From Cyanothece sp. UBA12306 (GTDB lineage Bacteria; Cyanobacteriota; Cyanobacteriia; Cyanobacteriales; Microcystaceae), in assembly GCA_003448685.1 (NCBI GenBank), contig DLXW01000071.1, positions 1-13,185 of the forward strand: a stretch of DNA of 13,185 bases, read 5' to 3'. Numbering within the stretch: position 1 is the stretch's first letter; each line of letters starts with the position of its first letter. Positions 1-5,182 of the stretch are shown piece after piece. A model generated the notes under the pieces. That model was not told where the DNA came from, did no database searches, and saw only the letters and a program-made list of their open reading frames with translations. The position numbers were made by a program, and so were the translations under genes.

Positions 1-6
1 TCCCAA

Positions 7-387
7 ATGGGTTCTATAGAATTAAATATTTTTAAGGATAAATATATTAATTTTATTGAACATTACGTATTTGCATTACAAGAAATATTAATCAAAGAAT
101 TATTACCATTTGAAGTTCAAAAAAATGGAATAAACTTAGGTAAAGCAAGACAAATAATTAATAATTCAATTATTTGTCTTGAAGTTAATACAATCATTAA
201 AATTAATGATAGGATTGTATCATATAATTCTAATGATAATACTTATGATCAAGGAAAAATAGTTACTATTCAAATTAATAATCAAGAAATTGATTTAGTC
301 AGTCAAGATAAACTACCTCAAAAGATTGGAATAAAAGTTGATTTCAAAGTAAAAGATAATCAAAAATTTTATTTGATTTCGATGTAA
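7..387 (+). CDS. Unrecognised AT-rich protein, possibly 5'-truncated
   Basis: I do not recognise this protein. The frame encodes 126 residues from the first ATG, but it is already open at the left edge (two sense codons precede the ATG) and I see no ribosome binding site. It may therefore be the C-terminal part of a longer gene. The product is rich in Ile, Asn and Lys, with no cysteine-rich, transmembrane or catalytic motif that I can identify. The last 60 residues alternate hydrophobic and polar positions, as in beta-strands. Its base composition is clearly more AT-rich than chlB or the transglycosylase, which suggests accessory DNA next to the toxin-antitoxin genes. It converges on hicB, with a hairpin in between. 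A coding frame is likely because it is uninterrupted; the function is unknown. Confidence 0.5.
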   Translation: MGSIELNIFKDKYINFIEHYVFALQEILIKELLPFEVQKNGINLGKARQIINNSIICLEVNTIIKINDRIVSYNSNDNTYDQGKIVTIQINNQEIDLVSQDKLPQKIGIKVDFKVKDNQKFYLISM

Positions 388-440
388 ATAGGGAAATAAT
401 AATAATTAAAATTTTAGAATATCTTAAAAACTATTCCTAT

Positions 441-465
441 GTGCATTAACAATAGTTTAATGCAC
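441..465. terminator. Hairpin between convergent genes, possible bidirectional terminator
   Basis: A perfect 9-bp inverted repeat, GTGCATTAA / TTAATGCAC, encloses a 7-nt loop. It lies between the stop of the first plus-strand frame and the stop of hicB, where a shared terminator would be expected. The stem is AT-rich. There is no strong U-tract on the plus side; the minus-strand transcript would meet a short run of five Us about 12 nt beyond the stem. Terminator function is an inference from position. Confidence 0.45.
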
Positions 466-492
466 CTTAATTGATATATTATAGCCATTGTT

Positions 493-702
493 TTAAATAT
501 TAACTAATCCTACTTGTGTTAAAGGTTCAGGTATTTTCTCACCCCTTTCTTCTAAAACCTCTAAATAAAGTGCGATCGCTTCTTTGATATTTTCTTGTAC
601 TTCTTCTAAAGAATCTCCAATACTAACACATCCTGGCAAATCAGGAACAATTGCACCCCAATTTGTTTCACCTTTTTCATAAATCACTGCATACTGTTTC
701 AT
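493..702 (-). CDS. hicB: HicB-type antitoxin (short form)
   Basis: This is the antitoxin of a HicAB type II module; HicB proteins bind and neutralise the HicA RNase. The 69-residue product has the usual HicB N-terminal features: an opening beta-strand (MKQYAVIYEKG), then WGAIVPDLPGC and SIGDSLEEVQENIKEAI, the partial RNase-H-like fold of the family. It ends soon after EKIPEP and has no C-terminal helix-turn-helix or ribbon-helix-helix DNA-binding domain, which longer HicB proteins carry. The start at 702 is chosen over the upstream in-frame ATG at 732 because a strong Shine-Dalgarno (GGAGAG, 713-708) precedes it, and because the family begins at this strand. hicA lies immediately upstream, its stop codon 2 nt before this ATG, so the two are very likely translationally coupled. 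A HIP1 octamer lies inside the gene at 572-579. Confidence 0.9.
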   Translation of the reverse strand: MKQYAVIYEKGETNWGAIVPDLPGCVSIGDSLEEVQENIKEAIALYLEVLEERGEKIPEPLTQVGLVNI

Positions 703-704
703 TT

Positions 705-893
705 TTACTCTCCTAATTTTGCTTGTTTCCAAATAGCTGATAAAGTCCCTATAGGAATATCATTACTTAATTTTCCTGGAACGACAAGAATACCCGATTT
801 TTGAGGATGGGCTAAAATTCGATGACTTCCTCTCATTCTAACTTGATACCATCCATCTGCTTTTAGTCGCTTTAGAACGTCTTTAACTTTCAT
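705..893 (-). CDS. hicA: HicA-type mRNA interferase toxin
   Basis: This is the toxin of the HicAB module, a small double-stranded-RNA-binding-fold RNase that cleaves mRNA and stops translation until HicB inhibits it. The 62-residue protein has the family pattern throughout: KVKDVLKRLKADGW, then VRMRGSHRIL with the conserved catalytic histidine (His24), then ILVVPGKLSNDIPIGTLSAIWKQA. Length is normal for HicA (about 60-80 residues) and nothing essential is missing, so it looks functional. The toxin-first gene order is the usual one for hicAB. The upstream 111 bp are shared with a divergent second toxin-antitoxin pair and contain the likely promoter. Confidence 0.93.
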   Translation of the reverse strand: MKVKDVLKRLKADGWYQVRMRGSHRILAHPQKSGILVVPGKLSNDIPIGTLSAIWKQAKLGE

Positions 894-956
894 ATTAGAA
901 TGTTTTGGTTGAATGGAGATTATTAATTTTGTTTGGGGACTTAATGAAATTCAACT

Positions 957-974
957 GATATATTAGATATATTA
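957..974. promoter_or_regulatory. Tandem 9-bp repeat in the divergent TA promoter region
   Basis: GATATATTA occurs twice in direct succession (957-965 and 966-974) between hicA and the plus-strand antitoxin gene. On the minus strand, TTGACT (996-991) followed after 16 nt by TAATAT (974-969) resembles a -35/-10 pair that could drive hicAB. The repeats overlap that -10 region, where an autoregulatory antitoxin operator would be expected. The sequence shows only the repeat; operator and promoter roles are inferred. Confidence 0.35.
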
Positions 975-1004
975 TAGAGATTTACCAAATAGTCAAAAAA
1001 ATTA

Positions 1005-1220
1005 ATGAATACTTATCCCACTTTCCAGGAAGCGATAGACACTGTAGAAGCGCTTCCCCTTGAGCAACAAATAATGTTAATTGAAATTATACAAAATCGC
1101 CTCAGAGAACGCAAGCGAACTCAGCTATTAGAAAATGTTGAACAAGCAGAACAAGATTATCATCAGGGTAACATTAATCGGGGTTCTGTAGCTAATTTAA
1201 TGGCGGAGTTAGATGAATGA
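1005..1220 (+). CDS. Antitoxin partner of a RelE/YafQ-like toxin
   Basis: This 71-residue acidic, helical protein matches a small antitoxin type that is common in cyanobacteria and sits directly upstream of RelE/ParE-superfamily toxins. It starts with TYPTFQEAIDTVEALPLEQQ, continues through a charged helix (IEIIQNRLRERKRTQ), and ends in a linker and tail (GNINRGSVANLMAELDE), which in this type is probably the toxin-embracing segment. I see no ribbon-helix-helix motif. The gene overlaps the next by 4 nt (ATGA at 1217-1220), a classic translational-coupling arrangement, and the Shine-Dalgarno for the toxin (GCGGAG, 1203-1208) lies within its last codons. No clear ribosome binding site precedes its own ATG. 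The antitoxin role rests on family resemblance and position. Confidence 0.8.
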   Translation: MNTYPTFQEAIDTVEALPLEQQIMLIEIIQNRLRERKRTQLLENVEQAEQDYHQGNINRGSVANLMAELDE

Positions 1221-1447
1221 GAGAATTAGTCTGGAGTCCCGCATTCACCCGTCAACTTAAACGCTTAATTCGTCAAAATCCGCAGATGAGAAAGGTAGTT
1301 GAAGAAACCCTACAACAATTAACTGATGACCTCTTTTATTCTATCTTACGGACTCACAAACTTAAAGGACAACTTGAGGGTAAATGGTCATGTTCAATTG
1401 ATTATAGCTATCGCATTGTTTTTAAGCTTATTGAAAATAATGTTTAA
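1217..1447 (+). CDS. RelE/YafQ-superfamily toxin, C-terminally truncated
   Basis: This is a RelE/ParE-superfamily toxin; members of the YafQ/RelE branch cut mRNA in the ribosome. The core is readable: ELVWSPAFTRQLKRLIRQNP, then the helix VEETLQQLTDD, then LRTHKLKGQLEGKWSCSIDYSYRIVFKL, with the HKLKG and SxDYxxRIVF signatures. The protein stops at 76 residues, whereas relatives usually run to about 88-95 and finish in a strand plus a G(T/S)HDxVY tail holding a catalytic histidine. Here the stop TAA (1445-1447) falls where a Glu codon is usual. The downstream codons, read in the same frame (1448-1483), still spell IISLITSMRTAI, which resembles the lost tail with the HD pair missing. The gene is probably a recent loss-of-function allele. 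It could instead be a genuinely short toxin, but the missing catalytic end argues against activity. Confidence 0.8.
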   Translation: MRELVWSPAFTRQLKRLIRQNPQMRKVVEETLQQLTDDLFYSILRTHKLKGQLEGKWSCSIDYSYRIVFKLIENNV

Positions 1448-1486
1448 ATTATCTCTCTTATTACGAGTATGAGAACTGCTATAATT
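1448..1486 (+). pseudogene. Decayed C-terminal remnant of the RelE-type toxin
   Basis: Beyond the toxin's stop codon the same frame stays open to 1501. It first encodes IISLITSMRTAI, resembling the usual family ending of the type EIxLLTIGTHDxVY. Restoring GAA for TAA at 1445-1447 would join the two parts. The pair that should include the catalytic histidine (HD) appears deleted. This short stretch overlaps the end of the converging gene at 1485. The match was made by eye and covers few residues. Confidence 0.45.
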
Positions 1487-2675
1487 AAACTTCCAATTTA
1501 ATCTCTCTTTTACTAAAAGGTAAATCTTGATTAATAGCATCAATTTCTTGCTGTTCCATTTCGTTAACTTCCCCAATATAATGTCGCATAATTTGACTCA
1601 TTTTCTGATCATAAAAGCGATGTAAACTATGGTTAGGAGTAGCAGGAAATCCCCGACGTTTTTTATGTCTTCCTCCTGCACCTGGATCAAAAGTGGAAAT
1701 CCCTTGATCAATTGCCCATTGAATCGGTTGATAGTAACAAGCTTCAAAATGTAAGGAATCATATTCTTCAAAAGATCCCCAATATCTGCCATATAAATTA
1801 TTACCTTTTCGCAAACAAAATGACATTCCAACTGGGTGCTGATCATCATTTTCTGTATAGGCGGCAACTAAGACAACTCGATGACGATAATCAGGATAAA
1901 GCTGTTGAAAAAACTTACGAGTTAGATATTGACTTCCCCAATAAAACTTCTCACAAGTGCTACTATAAAAGCGATAAATTAAAGGAAATAAATGATGGGG
2001 TATTTCTTCTCCTACTAAAGTTCTAATTTGTAATCCTGCTTTGATAACTGCTTTACGTTCTCGCTTAATATTACGCCGTTGATTAGCATTAAAAACTGCT
2101 AAGTAATCATCGAAACTTTTAAAGCCTTTATTTGACCAAATATAGCTATGATGTAACCAACTACTAAACCCATTACGTTCCATAACTTCTCGCCAATTAG
2201 GATCGACAAATAAGAAATGACAACCAGATATTTGATGGCGATCGCAAAAATGATCAATTGCTGCTATCATTAACTGAGTAATTTGGTCTTCATCTTCTCC
2301 TGGTGCGATCAAAAATCGATAACCTTCTGCTGGAGTAAAAGGGGTCATTCCTAACAATTTAGGGTAGTAAGAAATACCTAAACGATGAGATAAGTCTGCC
2401 CATTGATGATCAAAGACAAATTCTCCGTAACTATGCCCTTTAATATACAATGGGGCTGCTGCAATTAATTGTCGATCTTTCCATATTGTTAAATGAATGG
2501 GTTGCCATCCTGTTTTTGGCATGGCACTTTTAGAAGTTTCAATATTATTAAGCCATTCCCACTCTAAAAATGGTGTTTCTAGAGGTTCAGCTAGTTCATC
2601 CCATACAGATTTGGGAATTTCGGCCATTTTCTCGATCCAAGCTATGGAATATTGGGGTTTAATTTGTTCAACCAT
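1485..2675 (-). CDS. FemAB-like/DUF482 acyltransferase (GNAT fold)
   Basis: The 396-residue protein belongs to the FemAB-like DUF482 family (COG3146, Pfam FemAB_like), a GNAT-fold group often labelled 'peptidoglycan biosynthesis' from distant similarity to FemAB aminoacyltransferases. Its actual substrate is not established. Visible family features are LETPFLEWEWLNNIE near residue 32, GMTPFTPAEGYRFLI (109-123), FLFVDPNWREV (154-164), the basic QRRNIKRERK helix (199-208), GRYWGSFEEYDSLHFEACYY (296-315) and the conserved FDPGAGGRHKKRRGFPA (329-345). There is no signal peptide or membrane segment, so it is probably cytoplasmic. Length is normal for the family. It follows the RibD-like gene by 56 bp on the same strand. 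A HIP1 palindrome sits only 2 nt before the ATG, where a ribosome binding site would normally be, and no good Shine-Dalgarno is visible. Family call is firm; function is not. Confidence 0.88.
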   Translation of the reverse strand: MVEQIKPQYSIAWIEKMAEIPKSVWDELAEPLETPFLEWEWLNNIETSKSAMPKTGWQPIHLTIWKDRQLIAAAPLYIKGHSYGEFVFDHQWADLSHRLGISYYPKLLGMTPFTPAEGYRFLIAPGEDEDQITQLMIAAIDHFCDRHQISGCHFLFVDPNWREVMERNGFSSWLHHSYIWSNKGFKSFDDYLAVFNANQRRNIKRERKAVIKAGLQIRTLVGEEIPHHLFPLIYRFYSSTCEKFYWGSQYLTRKFFQQLYPDYRHRVVLVAAYTENDDQHPVGMSFCLRKGNNLYGRYWGSFEEYDSLHFEACYYQPIQWAIDQGISTFDPGAGGRHKKRRGFPATPNHSLHRFYDQKMSQIMRHYIGEVNEMEQQEIDAINQDLPFSKREIKLEV

Positions 2676-2731
2676 GAGCGATCGCTTAAGAATAATAGAG
2701 GAACTTTACTTTCTAGGGTAATCAATATTTC

Positions 2732-3424
2732 CTAAGAATGCAGCCGATAATGGAGAAAAATTTCTTGATCAATCTGTTTGACATTCAATAATTCTAACTT
2801 TTTGCTTTCATTACTAGCAAAACCTATTCCTTGAACAGGAGTAACAGACGTAGAACCTCCAAGAATCAAAGGACAGATAGTTAGCCAAAATTCATCGATT
2901 AAATTGTTTTCTAGAAGAGAAGCAACTAATTTTCCACCACCGAGAATTGCTAATTTATTTATTCCTAAAGCTTTTAATTTTTCAAAAGCTTGAATAAAAT
3001 CGATTTTTTGAGGGATTTTATTGTCATAAATCATCAGTTTTTCAAATCCTTGGTTATCAATATTTTTCCAGTTATGATATCCTTGAGTAGTAGTTAGTAA
3101 CCAGCGGGGAATTGATTGAGAAAAAAATCTTAAATTAGGATTAATTTTACCTGAAGCAGAGACAACAATATGAATCGGTTGTAAAGGTTTATTTTGCTGT
3201 TGACGATCAGCTAATAATTGGGAATTAGTAATAGACAAAGTAGTTCCATAGGAATGTACAGTACCTGAGCCAAAAAGTACACCATCTACTAAAGAAATTT
3301 GTCTTTCTAAATGTTCTTGATCGGTTTGAGAACCAAATCTAGCTGGGTTACTTTTAAAATCAGCTATTTTCCCATCTGCTGTCATCGCTAAAATAACCGT
3401 ACTGTGGGGTCGTTTTTTAGTCAT
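2732..3424 (-). CDS. RibD C-terminal-type (DHFR-like) reductase
   Basis: This 230-residue protein is a stand-alone RibD_C domain, the dihydrofolate-reductase-like fold that reduces the ribosyl side chain of pyrimidine intermediates with NADPH in riboflavin synthesis. The N-terminal strand VILAMTADGKIAD (10-22) is the family's substrate-binding start (usually S-x-DGKIA). The later GGG cofactor loop (LGGGKLVASLLENNLIDEFW, 161-180) and ICPLILGG (183-190) are the classic RibD_C signature. It lacks the zinc-dependent deaminase domain found at the N-terminus of bifunctional RibD, and none is encoded next to it. It may therefore supply only the reductase step, or be a paralog acting on another pterin-like or pyrimidine substrate. 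It sits in a run of four minus-strand genes, 91 bp after the EF-hand gene. I leave the gene symbol blank because the true ribD could lie elsewhere. Confidence 0.85.
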   Translation of the reverse strand: MTKKRPHSTVILAMTADGKIADFKSNPARFGSQTDQEHLERQISLVDGVLFGSGTVHSYGTTLSITNSQLLADRQQQNKPLQPIHIVVSASGKINPNLRFFSQSIPRWLLTTTQGYHNWKNIDNQGFEKLMIYDNKIPQKIDFIQAFEKLKALGINKLAILGGGKLVASLLENNLIDEFWLTICPLILGGSTSVTPVQGIGFASNESKKLELLNVKQIDQEIFLHYRLHS

Positions 3425-3491
3425 TATTACGGTTTAAAGATCCTTTAATAAAATTGAACTTATGTGCAATCGCGCCGCAACTCAGCAAGGA

Positions 3492-3517
3492 ACTTCTGAC
3501 TTCTGACTTCTGACTTC
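3492..3517. repeat. Tandem heptamer repeat (ACTTCTG)n
   Basis: The heptamer ACTTCTG is repeated three times in perfect tandem, followed by five bases of a fourth copy (3.7 copies). It lies between the EF-hand and RibD-like genes and runs two bases into the stop codon of the EF-hand gene. Short tandem heptamers of this kind are known from many cyanobacterial genomes (STRR-type repeats) and vary in copy number by slippage. It is too short and unspaced to be a CRISPR. Confidence 0.8.
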
Positions 3518-3770
3518 ATTTAATTCCCGATGAAATAAACTCATCAAAACTTATAAATCCATCATGATTAAGATCAAACTTTTGAAAAACTGATTCTACG
3601 GCCGCATCTAAATCTAAATCTAGATTTTCTCTTGTTCCCCAAATTTCTTCTAATAATTGCTTTAACTCAATTTTACTAATTTGCCCATTACCATCTTGAT
3701 CAACTTCCTTGAAAAATTTTTTAAGGTCTTCTATTTGCTGATCATTTAAGAATTGTTTCATAAGAGTCAT
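3516..3770 (-). CDS. Small EF-hand calcium-binding protein
   Basis: The 84-residue protein is a paired EF-hand domain, with nothing else attached. Loop 1 is DQDGNGQISKIE (residues 24-35) and loop 2 is DLNHDGFISFDE (66-77). Both have acidic or Asn ligands at positions 1, 3 and 5, Gly at 6, Ile at 8 and the bidentate Glu at 12, so both should bind Ca2+. Flanking helices (LNDQQIEDLKKFFKEV and AAVESVFQKF) complete the fold. No signal peptide is present, so it is probably a cytoplasmic calcium sensor or buffer. The partner is unknown. The start is uncertain: Met1 and Met4 are both possible and neither has a clear Shine-Dalgarno. It lies 36 bp after the HAD gene and 91 bp before the RibD-like gene, all on the same strand. 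The stop codon is partly built from the adjoining heptamer repeat. Confidence 0.9.
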   Translation of the reverse strand: MTLMKQFLNDQQIEDLKKFFKEVDQDGNGQISKIELKQLLEEIWGTRENLDLDLDAAVESVFQKFDLNHDGFISFDEFISSGIK

Positions 3771-3806
3771 ACCATTTAATTGTATTGATAATAGTTCTAA
3801 ATAATT

Positions 3807-4586
3807 TTACCATTGAGAATAATCTTGATTAAACCGTTCTAAAGATAATAAGTTAATACCTGGTTTATTTTGAGCTATATTGCGATTTTTCTGCGTATTG
3901 TAGCCCCAATCTGCTAAAAATAATTTTACTTCTTGTAAATCAGGTTGCTGTTGAATTTTTTCTAAAGTTTTAAGTAAATCTTCAACAAACCATAACTCAG
4001 AAGGAACTTGATTATGCTTTGGTAATAATTGACGTAGGGTTTCATATTTTGGTTGTTTAACTTCCTTCCCTAAAATATTTTCCTTGGGTAATTCCACTCC
4101 TTTTTGCTGTAGTAATTGTTGAACAAAACGACCTTCTTTGGTGGTAACAATATACAAAAGTGTTGAAGAATTGATAATTGTATTTAATTTTTGTAAAATG
4201 CCTGGATAAAATCGATGTAATTGCAGCCAACCATCTAAATCATTATTAATCCAATTATCCCTAACCCCGTCGAGTTTAGCCATCATCTCTTGTTGGTTAA
4301 GGTTATCTTCGGTCACAATTTCCTGACAAATCTTAGGCCAATTCAGTTCAATTTTCATCTTGTCATAACCAAGTATCAAAGCTCTTAACAAAATGGGCAT
4401 TTCCCAACCAGTTTCGATCACTGGACGTAATTGATAAAAGCTTTCTGCCATATCCCCTAGTAGAGAAACAGAGGTATCTGTCCAAATTTGAGCATAAGTG
4501 CGTTGAGTAGTCTGGAAATATTCGAGCAAACCATCACAAATAACTCCATCGAAATCTAGGGCTAAAATTTGAGGTTTAATAGACAT
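3807..4586 (-). CDS. HAD-superfamily hydrolase
   Basis: This 259-residue protein is a haloacid-dehalogenase-superfamily phosphatase. All four HAD motifs are visible. Motif I is LALDFDGVICDG, with nucleophile Asp11 and general acid Asp13. Motif II is the Thr pair in YIVTTKEGR (Thr148/149). A motif III lysine lies in KQPKYETL (Lys180). Motif IV is FVEDLLKTL (Glu202-Asp203), binding Mg2+. A helical cap of roughly 100 residues sits between motifs I and II, the position of a C1-type cap. No export signal is seen, so it acts in the cytoplasm. The substrate cannot be read from the sequence; phosphoglycolate-like or other small phosphate esters are possible. It is the first gene of the minus-strand run and diverges from the secreted-protein gene across 133 bp, so its promoter lies in that gap. 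Confidence 0.9.
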   Translation of the reverse strand: MSIKPQILALDFDGVICDGLLEYFQTTQRTYAQIWTDTSVSLLGDMAESFYQLRPVIETGWEMPILLRALILGYDKMKIELNWPKICQEIVTEDNLNQQEMMAKLDGVRDNWINNDLDGWLQLHRFYPGILQKLNTIINSSTLLYIVTTKEGRFVQQLLQQKGVELPKENILGKEVKQPKYETLRQLLPKHNQVPSELWFVEDLLKTLEKIQQQPDLQEVKLFLADWGYNTQKNRNIAQNKPGINLLSLERFNQDYSQW

Positions 4587-4677
4587 AAAGATTTCTTAAT
4601 TTTGAATTTTCAGTAGCAAAAATTTACCTTTGATTGTAACTTTCAGTAGATTTTAACGAAGATATTGTCTAAAATTA

Positions 4678-4691
4678 AAGTGAATTCACTT
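4678..4691. promoter_or_regulatory. 14-bp perfect palindrome upstream of the secreted-protein gene
   Basis: AAGTGAATTCACTT is a perfect palindrome in the divergent gap between the HAD gene and the secreted-protein gene, 28 bp before the latter's ATG. A 9-bp direct repeat, TTTCAGTAG, also occurs twice in the same gap (4608-4616 and 4641-4649). The palindrome has the size and symmetry of a dimeric repressor or activator site. No known regulator is recognised. Confidence 0.3.
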
Positions 4692-4719
4692 AGAAGTAAT
4701 AATCTAAATAACTCCCACC

Positions 4720-5133
4720 ATGAGAATTTATTCCGTAATTTCCCTGGCTTCCCTACTAAGCCTAGGACTAGCTGTTTTTACCCCCAAAGAAATTAACGCC
4801 CAGATTAGCGTTGGACCTAACATTAGGGTAAGTCCTCGCAACTGTTTGAATGAAGGCAGAGACTGTCAAGCAGAACGCTTTAGAGAAAATACCCGATATA
4901 ATCGCCAAATCTACTTTCAGACCCCCGAGAAGATTCTACAACATTTCCATCGAGAAAGATCCCAAAGAGCTTGTTTAGAGAGAACTGTAACCAGTCCTCC
5001 CCCAGCAATTCCGAGCAATTGTGACCAATTATTGCCGCAAATTGAATCCCTCAATCAAAAAAGTCCTGTACTTGGACTGCAAGAATTACAGCAACGACAG
5101 ATAGATAATCTTTATCCCAACGTCCCTAAATGA
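4720..5133 (+). CDS. Small secreted protein of unknown function, four cysteines
   Basis: I do not recognise a family. The 137-residue product begins with a good Sec signal peptide: Arg2, a hydrophobic core (VISLASLLSLGLAVF) and a probable cleavage site after KEINA (residue 27), giving a mature protein starting QISVGPN. The mature part has four cysteines (NCLNEGRDC, RACLER, SNCDQ), enough for two disulfides, and is otherwise polar and Gln/Arg-rich. A proline-rich segment (TSPPPAIP) links the last two cysteines. It is expected in the periplasm or outside. It lies 49 bp before the lytic transglycosylase on the same strand, so it may be co-transcribed and work in the envelope, but that is inference. 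A 14-bp palindrome sits in its promoter region. Confidence 0.75.
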   Translation: MRIYSVISLASLLSLGLAVFTPKEINAQISVGPNIRVSPRNCLNEGRDCQAERFRENTRYNRQIYFQTPEKILQHFHRERSQRACLERTVTSPPPAIPSNCDQLLPQIESLNQKSPVLGLQELQQRQIDNLYPNVPK

Positions 5134-5182
5134 AACAAAATGGGGTTAGAATTATATATTTAATTGTCGTTCAGGGAATGGA

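Noticed and set aside
703..732. Upstream in-frame ATG (732) as the hicB start
   Set aside because: It would add ten residues not seen in HicB proteins and lies inside hicA; the ATG at 702 has a strong Shine-Dalgarno and fits the family start.
1712..2026. 104-codon plus-strand frame opposite the FemAB-like gene
   Set aside because: It is fully antisense to a conserved gene and shows no motif.
2677..2686. HIP1 palindrome just before the FemAB-like start as an operator
   Set aside because: HIP1 is abundant across cyanobacterial genomes, and at least six other copies lie in this window mostly inside genes, so its place here is probably chance.
2732..3424. Calling this gene ribD
   Set aside because: Only the C-terminal reductase domain is present and the deaminase domain is absent, so a full RibD identity is not supported.
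3492..3517. CRISPR-like array
   Set aside because: The units are 7 bp, directly abutting and without spacers, so it is a simple tandem repeat.
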